Positions 32,751-43,418 of a DNA stretch of 49,181 nt are shown here, piece by piece; the stretch's first letter is position 1, and the number at the start of each line of letters is the position of its first letter. The notes beneath the pieces were generated by a model. It made no database searches, was not told the origin of the DNA, and saw only the letters and a program-made list of their open reading frames with translations. The stretch is taken from positions 1 to 49,181 of the forward strand of contig CAILLX010000175.1 in NCBI GenBank assembly GCA_903835185.1, given 5' to 3'. The position numbers were made by a program, and so were the translations under genes. The DNA is from an uncultured bacterium. Its GTDB lineage: Bacteria; Cyanobacteriota; Vampirovibrionia; Obscuribacterales; Obscuribacteraceae.

Positions 32751-35700
32751 ATGAGCGATCCAAAGAGCAGTGAAAAAAGTTTGCAAGCTGAGATTGCGGC
32801 TTTGCGTAATCGCGTAGCCGAACTGGAAGATTCGATCAAACAGTCCAAATCTGCTGAGCAAGCTGCTGCCGGGACGGTAGCAATACTTGAAGCTTTTATG
32901 AAACACACGCCTGCTGTGGCTTTCTTGAAAGATGGAGAAGGGCGTTATGTTTATATTAACAATGCATATGAAAAACTCTTCTCTACGAGCTTAAGTCAAC
33001 TTAAAGGTAAGACAAGCAGGGATGTCTTTCCAGCCTCTATAGCTGAAAAGCTGTATGCAACCAGTGAGCAGGTCAGGGATTCCGGGCAGGCGATGAAGTT
33101 TGTTGAGGAAGTACCGACACCTGATGGAGTGCAGCATAAATGGTTGACTCTCAAGTTCCCTTTTACTGACCCAAAAGGGGAGGTGTTCCTTGGTGGAGTG
33201 GCGGTCGATATTACAGAGCGTATGGACGCTGAAGATGCGAGCAATCTGATTGCTGCTGTAGCTTCAGAAGCTGGCAAAGCAGAGTCACTTGTGGAGGTGT
33301 CCTCCCGCTGTCTGGAGACGATTGCTCGCTTGCAAGGGTGGGACATAGGGCAGTGCTGGTTTCCTAGTCAAGATAATACTGTCCTGACCTGCTCTCCTGA
33401 AGCATACTATGTAAGTGATGCCAACGATTTCGGCTCTTTCCGGGCTAAGAGTCTGACTACTGCTCTGGCACCAGAAGTCAGCCTGCCAGGACAGGTCTGG
33501 AGCTTGCAGGAGCCGGACTGGGTGTCTGATCTGACTGACTGCCCACGAGCTGAGGCTGCTTCAGCTGACCGGCTGGCGGTAGGCTGTGCCTTTCCTGTAG
33601 TGGCAGCTGGCAAAGTACTGGCTGTATTTGAGTTCTTCTCCAGACAGGTGAAGCTGCCCACAGCCTGCTTTGCAAATGCTTTAAAGAGGCTGGGTGCTCA
33701 TCTCGGCTTTGTCTTTGAGCGTAAATATACAGAGGCTGCCTTGTGTCAGAGCATGGCTATGTTTGATGCCTTCATGCATCACAGCCCTGCTGTCGTGCTC
33801 ATGCTTGACGAGGAGCTGCGCCTTACCTATACCAACAAACAGTTTGAAAGCTTGTTCGGACGCAGTGCAGAAGAGCTCAAAGGCAAGAAAATGAGTGACC
33901 TGTTTGCCTGCGAGATAGTTGAGCCGCTGCTGCGGCATGACCGTGAGGTTATGTCTGTCGGGTGCACATCAGAGCATGTAGAGACAATTCCTTCAGCTGA
34001 AGGTAAGATGCACTACTGGCTTACTTACAGGTTCCCGCTTACAGATATAACAGGCAGAAAGCTGGTTGGTTTAGTTGCTGTCGATGTGAGCGAACGCCGG
34101 GAGGCTGAAGAAGCTCTAAAGCAAGCTCACGATCAGCTGGAAGCCAATATTGAAGAGCGTACCAAAGAGCTGGCAGAAGCAAATATCTTCTTCTCTCTGT
34201 CTCTTGACCTGCTCTGCATTGCTGACTTTGACGGTTACTTTAGACGTTTAAATCCTTACTGGGAGAGAACATTAGGTTATACACTCGAAGAGCTAACATC
34301 TAAGCCGTCTTTGGAATTTGTTCATCCTGATGATAGAGAGATTACACAGTCGGTATTTCGTGGTCTTGCTAATGGTATTGATGTAATCAATTTTGAAAAC
34401 AGGTATATCTGCAAGGATGGAACAATTAAAGTATTCCTCTGGAGCGCAACAGTACTTGAGGGAGAGAAGGTCATTTATGCAGTTGCCCACGACATAACAG
34501 AGCGTAAAGGCACTGAGGAGACGATTAAGAAGCTCAATGAGAGCCTGGCTCAGCAAGTAAGTGAGCTTGATACAGTCAATCAGGAGTTGCAGACGCTTAC
34601 TCAAAAGCTTGAGCATGCTTATGCGCAGGCTCTGGAGGCGTCAAGGCTTAAATCACAGTTTGTGGCCAATATCAGTCATGAGATCCGTTCACCTTTGAGT
34701 GGTGTAATCGGCATGAGTGAGCTTATGCTTGAAACAGAGCTTGATTTGGAGCAGTGCCAGCTTGCTTCAACTATTCATGAGTCGGCCCAGTCGCTGCTCA
34801 CCATAATTAACGATATCCTTGATTTTTCAAAGATGGAAGCAGGCAAGCTCGACCTGGAGCTAATCGACTTTTCGCCGCTTGCTTTAGTCGAAGGAACTGC
34901 TGATCTGGTAAGGATAAGTGCCAGAGACAAGCGTCTTTCACTGATGACTTATGTAGATCCTAAAGTGCCACCCTGGTTGCGAGGCGATCCTGTCCGTCTC
35001 AAACAGATACTGCTCAATCTGGCCGACAATGCTATTAAGTTTACTAGTCGCGGTGAAGTAGTTATTCGGGCTACTCTCGATAATGAAGATAGCGACTCTG
35101 TAGGTATCTGCTTTTCAGTTACAGATACTGGAATCGGACTTTCTGAAGATGGACAGGCCAAGCTGTTTCGCCCATTTGTCCAGGCGGACGGGTCTACAAC
35201 CCGTAAGTATGGTGGAACAGGCTTGGGACTTTCTATTTGTAAACGTCTGGCTGATCTTATGGGAGGAGAGATTGGCGTTGAGAGTGTTGAGGGAAAGGGT
35301 TCAACCTTCTGGTTTACTGTCAACTTCAGCCGTTCTAAACGTCAGTCGTTAAGCACGCACCCGCAGGTGCTGGCAGCCAAATACCAGCTCCAGAAAGCTA
35401 AAATATTGATTGTTGATGATAGTGCAGCTGCTGCTGACGTACTCTCCAGCTATCTTGATGCAGCCGGGATGAATTGTCATACTGTCACATCTGTCGCAGA
35501 GGCGGTGGAGAAACTGCAAAAGGCTGTTAAGGACTCAGAGCTGTTTGATCTTGTGCTAGTCAATCTGGCAGGTAACGCTGAAGAGCCGTTTAAACTCTCT
35601 GAGGCGGTTGCAGGCGAGCCGGCTCTTGTTGCCACAAAGCTTGCCCTTATCACATCTGCTGAAGAGGCGACTAAAAGCGAACGGCTGGCAAAAACTGGTT

Positions 35701-36629
35701 ACACTACAGTCATTACTAAACCTGTCAGGCGTACAGCTCTCATAGATGCAGTTGCAAGGAGTCTTCAGCTCCATGACGCTTCTAGCACTCAATCCACAGA
35801 GTTAACCAGGGTGCCGGACAGGGGGCGTGTTACTAGTGAGCTTGTTGCGCTTAAGGCTGCCGATGTCGGCAAAGTTGTTCTTCTTGCTGAAGACAATCCG
35901 GTGCTGAGAAATTTAGCCCAGCGTCAGCTGGAGCGACTTGGTGTCAAGGCAGATACAGTTGGTGACGGCAAGCAAGTAATAGAAGCTGTATCAAAGCGAG
36001 ATTATGCATTGATTCTCATGGATTGCCAGATGCCTGAGATGGACGGTTTTGAGGCCACGCATGTTATAAGGTCGTCAGAGCAGTCAGGCAGTAAGCGCAT
36101 CCCGATTATTGCCATGACAGCAAGTGCAATGCCTGGCGATAAGGAGAGCTGCATTGCAGCAGGAATGAACGACTATCTGAGCAAGCCAGTCAGTCTGGAA
36201 GCTTTGCGTCGGGTCATTGAGCGCTGGCTGCCCGACCAAACAGCTCTCCCGGCACCCTCGAGTGTTGTGCTACCTGCAGCAGAGGAGCTTGCCATTGAGC
36301 TGCAATCGCTATGTGATATGTATGGTGAGGGTTCTCTCGAGGAGATCCTTAACCTTTTCGACAGTGAAGCTAAACATCTTTTGGAAGACCTTGCTTGCGC
36401 ATTAAATAATGAAGACAGGCGTAATATTTCAGTAGTGGCACACCAGTTGAAAGGGCTGTCGGCTGTAGTATACGCCTCAGCTATGAACAAACTTGCTCTC
36501 GATCTGGAGCGCTCAGCACCAGCGGCAGAGCCGGAGAAGTTAAATGCACTTTTTGTGCAACTCAAGGCAGCTTTGGAGGCTGTCAAAGAGGAGATCAACT
36601 CGTTCTTCCAGGACCGAAACAAGAACTAA
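32751..36629 (+). CDS. Hybrid sensor histidine kinase (PAS-GAF-PAS-PAS-HisKA-HATPase-REC-REC-Hpt)
   Basis: A 1292-aa phosphorelay protein with no membrane segment. A coiled coil leads to PAS 1 (about 45-160), a GAF-like region (165-325), PAS 2 (330-450) and PAS 3 (475-600). HisKA has the phosphorylated His643 in [20 protein letters not shown]. HATPase_c shows the N box DNAIKFTS and the G boxes DTGIGL and GGTGLGLSI. Receiver 1 (about 880-1000) lacks its Asp: the site is VLVNLAG with Asn938. Receiver 2 has Asp1091 in [14 protein letters not shown]. The Hpt domain has His1231 in [11 protein letters not shown]. This is a full BarA-like relay within one polypeptide with one pseudo-receiver. PAS 1 and PAS 2 look like an internal duplication. 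No partner regulator is next to it. Confidence 0.92.
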   Translation: MSDPKSSEKSLQAEIAALRNRVAELEDSIKQSKSAEQAAAGTVAILEAFMKHTPAVAFLKDGEGRYVYINNAYEKLFSTSLSQLKGKTSRDVFPASIAEKLYATSEQVRDSGQAMKFVEEVPTPDGVQHKWLTLKFPFTDPKGEVFLGGVAVDITERMDAEDASNLIAAVASEAGKAESLVEVSSRCLETIARLQGWDIGQCWFPSQDNTVLTCSPEAYYVSDANDFGSFRAKSLTTALAPEVSLPGQVWSLQEPDWVSDLTDCPRAEAASADRLAVGCAFPVVAAGKVLAVFEFFSRQVKLPTACFANALKRLGAHLGFVFERKYTEAALCQSMAMFDAFMHHSPAVVLMLDEELRLTYTNKQFESLFGRSAEELKGKKMSDLFACEIVEPLLRHDREVMSVGCTSEHVETIPSAEGKMHYWLTYRFPLTDITGRKLVGLVAVDVSERREAEEALKQAHDQLEANIEERTKELAEANIFFSLSLDLLCIADFDGYFRRLNPYWERTLGYTLEELTSKPSLEFVHPDDREITQSVFRGLANGIDVINFENRYICKDGTIKVFLWSATVLEGEKVIYAVAHDITERKGTEETIKKLNESLAQQVSELDTVNQELQTLTQKLEHAYAQALEASRLKSQFVANISHEIRSPLSGVIGMSELMLETELDLEQCQLASTIHESAQSLLTIINDILDFSKMEAGKLDLELIDFSPLALVEGTADLVRISARDKRLSLMTYVDPKVPPWLRGDPVRLKQILLNLADNAIKFTSRGEVVIRATLDNEDSDSVGICFSVTDTGIGLSEDGQAKLFRPFVQADGSTTRKYGGTGLGLSICKRLADLMGGEIGVESVEGKGSTFWFTVNFSRSKRQSLSTHPQVLAAKYQLQKAKILIVDDSAAAADVLSSYLDAAGMNCHTVTSVAEAVEKLQKAVKDSELFDLVLVNLAGNAEEPFKLSEAVAGEPALVATKLALITSAEEATKSERLAKTGYTTVITKPVRRTALIDAVARSLQLHDASSTQSTELTRVPDRGRVTSELVALKAADVGKVVLLAEDNPVLRNLAQRQLERLGVKADTVGDGKQVIEAVSKRDYALILMDCQMPEMDGFEATHVIRSSEQSGSKRIPIIAMTASAMPGDKESCIAAGMNDYLSKPVSLEALRRVIERWLPDQTALPAPSSVVLPAAEELAIELQSLCDMYGEGSLEEILNLFDSEAKHLLEDLACALNNEDRRNISVVAHQLKGLSAVVYASAMNKLALDLERSAPAAEPEKLNALFVQLKAALEAVKEEINSFFQDRNKN

Positions 36630-36828
36630 TAATTGCACTCACCCAACTCATGTGGCAGCGGTAAGAAAGTTAACCAGATTGAGCAGGTGCAAAGAAAGTT
36701 GGCTAAGACGACAGAAAATGGCTGTCAGCTAGAATTAAAAGAGAGTGTAACTTTTGGGTGCATTGGTGTCGAAATGCAGAAAGAGCTAATTAATCTGAGC
36801 CAGTTCTTTATCTTTTGACATCTCTGCA

Positions 36829-36972
36829 GTGACAGAACTGGTTGCCGAGATGGAGCGGTCCGGAGGGCAGGAATCTTGGAACGCCTGTCTGGCTGCTCTG
36901 GAGCAGATAAGCAACGTTCTCGAAGCAGTTGGCATCTGTTTGGAACAGTTCTTGGCGAGAAGCAGCTGCTAA
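36829..36972 (+). CDS. Possible small helical ORF or gene remnant
   Basis: In the 443-bp gap after the histidine kinase, one frame reads VTELVAEMERSGGQESWNAC and then LAALEQISNVLEAVGICLEQFLARSSC before a stop. It looks like an amphipathic coiled helix pair. It starts at GTG without a ribosome binding site, so it may be the end of a lost gene. The preceding 61-codon frame at 36633-36818 shows no supporting features. The rest of the gap up to 37072 shows no other gene. Confidence 0.25.
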   Translation: MTELVAEMERSGGQESWNACLAALEQISNVLEAVGICLEQFLARSSC

Positions 36973-37072
36973 GCTAAGCAAACAATATAATTATTGTTCT
37001 ATTCAACTTGGCTGCTGGAGAATAGACTTTTTGATCTCATGAGACCGGTCGACCTGGAAAGACATAACGTTA

Positions 37073-39472
37073 GTGCGCGTACTTCTTACTATTGTCATTC
37101 TTCTTTTGCTGGCTGTGCCGCTTGCTGGCTGGTGGTTTATTGCCCGTCCGCAACCGCCGCTAGATGGGGTAGTCACGCTCTCAAGCCTTCACTCGTCGGC
37201 AACTGTGAGGTTCGATTCGCGCTCAGTACCTTATGTGGAAGCTGTCGATGAGCCAGATCTTTATCTGATTCAAGGCTTTCTGACAGCCAGAGATAGGCTT
37301 TTCCAGATGGATATGTTACGCCGGACAGCAGAAGGTAAGCTTTCCGAAGTTTATGGAGCGGGCTGTCTTGGGCAAGACAGATTGATGCGGACTGTGGGCT
37401 GCGGGCGCCTGGGTGTCGAGGAGGTCAAGAGGCTTTCCGAGCAGACAAAAATGATGCTTGATAACTACTGTCGTGGTGTCAACCTTTATTTGAGCCAGAG
37501 TGATTCCTCCTTGCCGCTTGAGTTTAATCTCCTTGGATATAAACCTCAGAAGTGGGAACCTGCTGACACACTGGCTGTGATGAAATACATCTGTTATAAG
37601 CAGGACGAATCATGGCAGCTTGATCAACTTCGCCAGAGTGTACTGGACAAAGCCGGCAGAGATAAGTTTAGCCGTCTTTTTACTGAAGAGCAGGCAGGCA
37701 ACTGGCTGAGCAGCACAGGTGCCAGAATGACTCTACCTGGACAAGTCTTGTCTGAGCTGCATAAGATTTCGTGCCAGTCTGACCCGAGAACTTCGCTCAG
37801 CTGGGGCAGCACAGCCTGGGTGATATCCGGTTCTAAAAGTGATACAGGCGGTGCTTTGCTGGCTTGTGCTAAAGATCAACCACTTACGGCGCCTGACCTC
37901 TGGTATATGTGTTCGTTAAATACTCCCGGTCTCCATGCAGCTGGTGCAACCATACCTGGTGTGCCAGGAGTTCTTGTCGGGCGTAATGATTATTACTCCT
38001 GGGGCTCGGCCGCCTTGAAGGCAGATGTGCAAGATCTTGTTTTGGAGGAGTTTTCGGCACAGTTTCCCACCAGATATAAGAGCATTACCGGTTGGAAGAC
38101 AGCAAGCGAGCTTACAGAGGAGATACCGGTACGTTTTGGTGGCAATATACTGCATAAGACACTTGTGACAGATCGTGGTCCAGTGTTAGTAAAGAACGGC
38201 ACTCATGCAGTTGTTCTAGCCTGGATTGGCAGTATGACTAACCAGTCAGCGCTTGAGTCGGTGCGCATGCTTAATCGAGCTGGTGATTGGCAGCAGTTTC
38301 AGCAGGCGTTGAGGAGATATCCCGGACCAGCACAGCTGTTTGTTTATGCCGACAATAAAGGCAATATCGGTGCTCAAGCAGCAGGCGAGATCCCGGTACG
38401 TTCAGGAGGTTGTGATGGCACAACGCTGGTGCGTGGCTGGGAGAGTCCAGGTCAGTGGCAGTCGCGGGTGCCCTACGACCAGCTGCCAACTAGCTACAAC
38501 CCAAGCAACGGTTATCTCATTGCTGCTAATCAAAAACTGATAAAACCTGGCTACTCATGGTTGCTTGGTCACCAGTGGTGCGCACCTTATCGAGCGCTCA
38601 GGCTGCAGTCTGTATTTACCGACCTCTTTGCACAGCGGCGAAAGGTGGGTATTCCTGACTGTAACGACTTGCAGTCAGATCAATCAGCTTGTCTGAGCGC
38701 TCTGGTCAAGCATGAAATTGTTGCCGCTGTCTCAGGCGCTCAAGAGATTGATCGTTATCAGTTGGCTGCCCTTGCTTTAATCCAACATTGGGACGGTAAC
38801 TCCAAGGTTGATAGTCCGGCAGCGGCAGTGTATCAGTCATTTTTGCAGACCCTTGCCAGACGCCTTACAACTCCAGTTGTGGGCCGCTACCTCAGTCGTG
38901 AATATCTCGAACGCTGGCCTGCCTGGAAACTCTTTCTCGAGCGTTATCTACGCGAGAAGCCCGCCAACTGGTTGCCTCCTGAAGAGCGTACTTACTCCAC
39001 TTTTATGTTGACCACCTTTTCTCAGGCAGTTAACTCGCTGCGGCTCTCCTTGGGTGTTGACGAACCGCAAAAGTGGTCATGGCAGGCTTGTCATAAAGCT
39101 GTGTTTACACATGCTATATCTGAGGGCGTCCCTATGTTAGGGAGGATCTTTAGTGTTGGTCCTCTGGGTGTAGGAGGAGATGCGGACTCTATAGATGCAC
39201 TTGATGTAACCGGCGATACAGTTCCGGGACAATTCCGTTGTCGTAGCGGACCAGTGATGCGTCTACTTGTGGACAACTCAGATAAAGCAAAGTTTTATCA
39301 ATCCTTGAGTCTCGGACAGTCAGGACATCTCATGTCACCAGCTTCAAGAGATCAGCTGAAAGCTTGGCTGCAAATTGATCCGGCTCCGGTTGCTTTCTCG
39401 GACGACCAGCTGGATCGTCAAACTCAGCACAAGTTGCTTTTGACAAATAAATCGCCGGCAAAATCGGAGTAG
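37073..39472 (+). CDS. Penicillin acylase family N-terminal-nucleophile hydrolase
   Basis: A 799-aa exported amidase of the penicillin-acylase/acyl-homoserine-lactone-acylase family (Ntn fold). A signal-anchor LLTIVILLLLAVPLAGWW starts the protein. The pro-alpha chain contains QGFLTARDRLFQMDMLRRTA. Auto-cleavage should occur before Ser246 in WGSTAWVISGS, which becomes the catalytic N terminus of the beta chain. KDQPL in place of the usual NDPHL and VPGVLVGRNDYYSWGSA in place of the usual G-PG..G-N..aWG follow. Substrate may be an antibiotic, acylated amino acid or signal lactone; not readable from sequence. The start is GTG at 37073 with GGAAAG ten bases before. It leads the operon with serA 22 bases later. 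Confidence 0.87.
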   Translation: MRVLLTIVILLLLAVPLAGWWFIARPQPPLDGVVTLSSLHSSATVRFDSRSVPYVEAVDEPDLYLIQGFLTARDRLFQMDMLRRTAEGKLSEVYGAGCLGQDRLMRTVGCGRLGVEEVKRLSEQTKMMLDNYCRGVNLYLSQSDSSLPLEFNLLGYKPQKWEPADTLAVMKYICYKQDESWQLDQLRQSVLDKAGRDKFSRLFTEEQAGNWLSSTGARMTLPGQVLSELHKISCQSDPRTSLSWGSTAWVISGSKSDTGGALLACAKDQPLTAPDLWYMCSLNTPGLHAAGATIPGVPGVLVGRNDYYSWGSAALKADVQDLVLEEFSAQFPTRYKSITGWKTASELTEEIPVRFGGNILHKTLVTDRGPVLVKNGTHAVVLAWIGSMTNQSALESVRMLNRAGDWQQFQQALRRYPGPAQLFVYADNKGNIGAQAAGEIPVRSGGCDGTTLVRGWESPGQWQSRVPYDQLPTSYNPSNGYLIAANQKLIKPGYSWLLGHQWCAPYRALRLQSVFTDLFAQRRKVGIPDCNDLQSDQSACLSALVKHEIVAAVSGAQEIDRYQLAALALIQHWDGNSKVDSPAAAVYQSFLQTLARRLTTPVVGRYLSREYLERWPAWKLFLERYLREKPANWLPPEERTYSTFMLTTFSQAVNSLRLSLGVDEPQKWSWQACHKAVFTHAISEGVPMLGRIFSVGPLGVGGDADSIDALDVTGDTVPGQFRCRSGPVMRLLVDNSDKAKFYQSLSLGQSGHLMSPASRDQLKAWLQIDPAPVAFSDDQLDRQTQHKLLLTNKSPAKSE

Positions 39473-39494
39473 CTTAACTCATAGAGGAGCAATC

Positions 39495-41102
39495 ATGGCA
39501 AAAATCCTGGTGTCCGACGAAATCAGCCGCGAAGGGCTGGATATCCTCTCCCAAGCAGTAGAGGTTACTTACGAACCGCAGATAAGCCCCAGTGAGCTTA
39601 TTGAGGTTATACCCCAGTATGATGCTCTTCTGGTCAGGAGCAGAACAAAAGTGACTGCAGAAGTGATTGCAGCAGGCAAGCGTTTGCAAGCTGTAGGCAG
39701 AGCCGGCGTTGGTGTCGATAATATAGATCTGGTAGCAGCTACTGAAGCTGGTGTTCTAGTTATCAACTCACCTGAAGGCAACACAGCCAGTGCGGCAGAG
39801 CATACATTGGCTCTCATGTTTTCTTTGTCGAGGCAAATTCCTGCTGCCGACCAGTCGATGAAAGCCGGGGAGTGGAAGAGAAGCCACTTTATGGGCTCCG
39901 AACTGTTCAACAAGACTTTAGGGGTTATCGGATTGGGCAAGATTGGCAGTCGTGTTGCTCAAGCCGCTCAGGCTATCGGCATGAAAGTTATTGTGCACGA
40001 TCCGCTCATATCAAGCGAACGTGCCGCAAAGCTTAATATGACCTGTGTGACTCTGGATGAGTTATGGCAGAGGGCAGATTACATCACCATACACACTCCC
40101 AAGACAAGAGAGACGAGCAATCTTATTAATGAGACAGTTCTGTCCAAGGTTAAACCGGGAGTACGGATCATCAATACCGCCCGTGGTGGAATTATCGACG
40201 AAGCTGCGCTGGCTCAAGCAATTACTGATGGACGGGTAGCTGGGGCAGCACTTGACGTCTATGGCGCTGAACCGCCTGCTGGATCGCCATTGCTTGCCTT
40301 GGGCGGAAAAGTCGTCTTGACTCCACACCTTGGTGCGTCAACTGTTGAGGCTCAATACAACGTAGCAATTGATCTGGCCGAACAATTAACAGAGCTTCTG
40401 ACTGGAGGCATGGCTAGAAGTCCGGTCAATTTGCCGTCTATGCGTCCAGATCTGCTCAAGGCGCTTGGGAAATATTTCTGGCTGGCTGAAGCGGCTGGAG
40501 CTATGGCAGGCGGTCTGGCAGATGGTACTGTGAAAGAGGTGGAACTTATCTCCTGCGGGCATCTGGCGCAGCAGGATACTACACCACTGACGGTGGCAGC
40601 TTTAAGAGGAGTCTTCTCTGGAAAAGTGGAAGCAGTTACTTATGTAAATGCACATCTGGTGGCACGCCATCATGGCATAGTAGTGCGTGAAAGCAAGCTG
40701 GAGGAGTCGCAGCAGTACCCCTCCGAGTTTCAGGTGGTGGTGACCACCGATGTCGAGACTGCCACGATATCGGCAACTGTCCTGCCGCATGATGAGCCGA
40801 TCGTCACTAGTATTAACGACTACCCGATTAATCTGACTCCTGCGCGTCACATGCTTTTCACAAGCCATCGCGATCAGCCAGGAATGGTGGCAAAAGTGGC
40901 CGGATCGCTTGGACGCTATGACATTAACATCAGCACTATGAGTGTAGGGCGTCGTGGTGTCAGGCAGGACGCTGTGATGGTCATGACCCTGGATGATCCT
41001 TTGCCAGCGGCTCTGGTTGCCGAGCTGGCAGATGAGAAGGGCATTCACAGAGCTCGCTATGTCTGCCTGGACCAAATGTCCTGGGGAGGGGTGCATGCCT
41101 GA
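39495..41102 (+). CDS. serA: D-3-phosphoglycerate dehydrogenase
   Basis: A 535-aa enzyme making 3-phosphohydroxypyruvate, the first step of serine synthesis. The N-terminal substrate-binding half begins KILVSDEISREGLDIL. The NAD-binding GVIGLGKIGSRVAQAA is at about 145-160. Catalytic residues lie in INTARGGIIDE (Arg), the Glu before LALGGKVVLT and the His in TPHLGASTVEAQ. An intervening allosteric domain and a C-terminal ACT domain (RDQPGMVAKVAGSLGRYDIN) make this the long bacterial type. AGAGGAG nine bases before the ATG is a strong SD. It lies between a penicillin acylase family gene (22 bases upstream) and a DUF3160 gene that overlaps its end by eight bases, so all three are probably co-transcribed; the functional link is not evident. 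Confidence 0.97.
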   Translation: MAKILVSDEISREGLDILSQAVEVTYEPQISPSELIEVIPQYDALLVRSRTKVTAEVIAAGKRLQAVGRAGVGVDNIDLVAATEAGVLVINSPEGNTASAAEHTLALMFSLSRQIPAADQSMKAGEWKRSHFMGSELFNKTLGVIGLGKIGSRVAQAAQAIGMKVIVHDPLISSERAAKLNMTCVTLDELWQRADYITIHTPKTRETSNLINETVLSKVKPGVRIINTARGGIIDEAALAQAITDGRVAGAALDVYGAEPPAGSPLLALGGKVVLTPHLGASTVEAQYNVAIDLAEQLTELLTGGMARSPVNLPSMRPDLLKALGKYFWLAEAAGAMAGGLADGTVKEVELISCGHLAQQDTTPLTVAALRGVFSGKVEAVTYVNAHLVARHHGIVVRESKLEESQQYPSEFQVVVTTDVETATISATVLPHDEPIVTSINDYPINLTPARHMLFTSHRDQPGMVAKVAGSLGRYDINISTMSVGRRGVRQDAVMVMTLDDPLPAALVAELADEKGIHRARYVCLDQMSWGGVHA

Positions 41103-43359
41103 CGGCATAAGACGGTTTTGTGCTGTCATTGCGATGATTATGCTGGCATGGTCTGGATCGGTCGGAAGCGCCTTCTCACAGGGACCATTCTTGGATAATT
41201 CGCCGTTCCCAATGATGCTCAGGCCGCAATCTGGTGAATATCAGGCGCCGCGGCAGAAGGTAGTGCTGCCTAAGAAGGCTTCTACTTTCGAAGAGATTGT
41301 CCCGCGTGTCGATTACCCGACAGCTTTTTTGCAGCCGCTGCCTCTGCGTGGAACGAGGATTCCAGGGCTCACTGCTAAATCGGTAGAGATGCTTGGAGGC
41401 AACTTTTTCGTGGTTGTGGACAATGCTAAGTTCAATACCATGTCGGCAATCTATCGGGATAACCGTCTCAAAGGCAAATCAAATTTTGTCACTGCAGATA
41501 GTATTGTTCATCCTTACCTGGCATTTTCCAACCGGGTGATAGCAGATGTTATTGTCGAGCATATTGCTCCTGATTTAACAGCTATGCTCAAGGCAATGCT
41601 GGACAAGTCGTTGTCTGATTATAAGGAGGCAGAAGATGCTGATGTCAGAGGTGATATTGAGCAAAACATAGCGTTTCTTTCTGTAGCAGTTAAATTATTG
41701 GACCCACGCTTTTTCCCACCAATATCGCTTCGTGTGGTGCCTATGGTACAGTCCGATCTTAAATCGATCTATGCCTGCCGTGGGGCCCAGAGCGCTATTT
41801 TTAAGCGTCCTGTCGACTTCTCTGTATTCCGCCCTGGCGGTTGGTACGCTTCGTCGCCTGTCCTGTCCAACTTCTATCGGTGTAAAGAGTGGGTTACACA
41901 AATGTCCTACCCGTTCACAGATGTCGATCTGGGAGCAGGCGGTGGCAGAGTGAATTACTTCAGGCGGTCTGTTCTGCTTTATCGCAGCCTCGAGTCCAGC
42001 ACAATTGATGGAAAACCTGGTTTTGATACCTGGGAGCGGTTGTTTAAATCATGGAGCCTTTTGGGTGCACAGTTGAAAGACTGGCAGGAGAATACTATTT
42101 CACCGCTAGAGTATAAAGCTCAACTGAAATCTACCAGTGCCGATCTCAAAGTGACACTACACTCGCTGGCAGAGCCGTTGTTCAGGACTAAACTGCTTCT
42201 TTCTATCAGGCGGCAGAAGCCGCTCAAATTAGGAGCTACCTCCATTCTCGATCTTGGAGACGCCCAAAAGGACTTGTCCGAGTCTCAAGTGCGTTTTCGT
42301 TTACTGCCTCTGAGCGGGGATCCAGAGCGTCCATGGCTTCAGAGCTGCCTGAATTTGCTTAATACAATGCAGGAATCTGGGTCGAGCTGCCCGTTTGCAC
42401 TAGCCATTACTCATGCCTGGGGAGCTATGCAGGCCAACAATACAATGCTTGATCATTTCTCCCGCCTTGACGCTCCATTGCTGACAAAGATGATCCCTGT
42501 GTTAGATCAGTCAGTAGCAGTCAAGTTGCCTGGCGGTGCTGTGAAACCGATTGATGATAGACGCTGGCAGATATTGTCTCACTATTTCAAACCGGTGCGT
42601 GAAGGTGTGCAGCCTGTAATACGTACTGAAAGCTGGATGACTCGTATGCTGGAGAGCGCTTTTGCTGGGTGGGTTGATAGCCATCTGGCTATCGCGCCTG
42701 AACCAGTCAGTTCTTGTGCAGAGGGTCAAAAACCGGCATCTGCAGTCGCGGGGCAGGAACCGTTGTCGGATAACAGACCGGCACCAGCAAGGATGAGGTT
42801 GTTTCATTATCTCCAGCCGTCACCGCAGCTTTTTGAAAGCATTGCTGCCGATGCACGTCACACAACTGAAAATCTGACTGCTCTCGGTTATCTTTCACCC
42901 CGGCACAAGGAGCGTTTTGCTGACTTTATACGTCTGTGCGAGCGGTTGCAAAAGATAGCAGATCTTGAGCTGAAGGGACAAACATTGCCGCTAGCTGATG
43001 TGAAGTTGCTGCAGAATATTGACATTATTCTCGATAATGTTGAAGTACCGACTGTAGGTCTGTTCTCCTTGCAAACAGAGAATCAGGACCCGACTGTAGT
43101 TGGTGCAGTCCCGGCAGGTGTTAATTTTGGTCTGGGCAGACCAGGACAGCTTTTCATTATCCTTCAGGATGGTACCAGTTGGACGCTCGGGCGGGGAGCA
43201 ATGTATACCTATTTTGAACTGGCTGGACAGGCTGTGACACCGGAACACTGGCTGCGTAAGGTCGATAACGATATGCTGAGACCAACCTTCTGGGCGGAGA
43301 AGTTTGACACAGTACAAGAAGCTGTTGCCATGGAGAGAAAGCCAAAAGTTGCTCACTGA
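41095..43359 (+). CDS. DUF3160 domain exported protein
   Basis: A 754-aa protein with an N-terminal signal sequence (RRFCAVIAMIMLAWSGSVGS, cleavage near AFSQ). It matches DUF3160 by NFVTADSIVHPYLAFSNRVI at about residue 140, preceded by LGGNFFVVVDNAKFNTMSAI. The end, VPAGVNFGLGRPGQLFIILQ to LGRGAMYTYFELAG, fits the family's beta-rich C terminus, with a variable linker at about 525-545. It is probably an extracytoplasmic protein of unknown activity. The ATG at 41095 has GGAGGGG three bases before and is translationally coupled with serA, whose stop lies 5 bases inside its coding region. The longer frame to 40993 belongs to the serA body and is not used. Confidence 0.85.
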   Translation: MPDGIRRFCAVIAMIMLAWSGSVGSAFSQGPFLDNSPFPMMLRPQSGEYQAPRQKVVLPKKASTFEEIVPRVDYPTAFLQPLPLRGTRIPGLTAKSVEMLGGNFFVVVDNAKFNTMSAIYRDNRLKGKSNFVTADSIVHPYLAFSNRVIADVIVEHIAPDLTAMLKAMLDKSLSDYKEAEDADVRGDIEQNIAFLSVAVKLLDPRFFPPISLRVVPMVQSDLKSIYACRGAQSAIFKRPVDFSVFRPGGWYASSPVLSNFYRCKEWVTQMSYPFTDVDLGAGGGRVNYFRRSVLLYRSLESSTIDGKPGFDTWERLFKSWSLLGAQLKDWQENTISPLEYKAQLKSTSADLKVTLHSLAEPLFRTKLLLSIRRQKPLKLGATSILDLGDAQKDLSESQVRFRLLPLSGDPERPWLQSCLNLLNTMQESGSSCPFALAITHAWGAMQANNTMLDHFSRLDAPLLTKMIPVLDQSVAVKLPGGAVKPIDDRRWQILSHYFKPVREGVQPVIRTESWMTRMLESAFAGWVDSHLAIAPEPVSSCAEGQKPASAVAGQEPLSDNRPAPARMRLFHYLQPSPQLFESIAADARHTTENLTALGYLSPRHKERFADFIRLCERLQKIADLELKGQTLPLADVKLLQNIDIILDNVEVPTVGLFSLQTENQDPTVVGAVPAGVNFGLGRPGQLFIILQDGTSWTLGRGAMYTYFELAGQAVTPEHWLRKVDNDMLRPTFWAEKFDTVQEAVAMERKPKVAH

Positions 43360-43418
43360 TCAGACTGTTGTCTTTCTCAAGCCACGGACGCATGAGCATG
43401 TTAGAGACAGTAACTGGA

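Noticed and set aside
40993-41094. N-terminal extension of the DUF3160 frame into serA.
   Set aside because: It overlaps serA out of frame, and ATG 41095 has the SD and begins a signal peptide.
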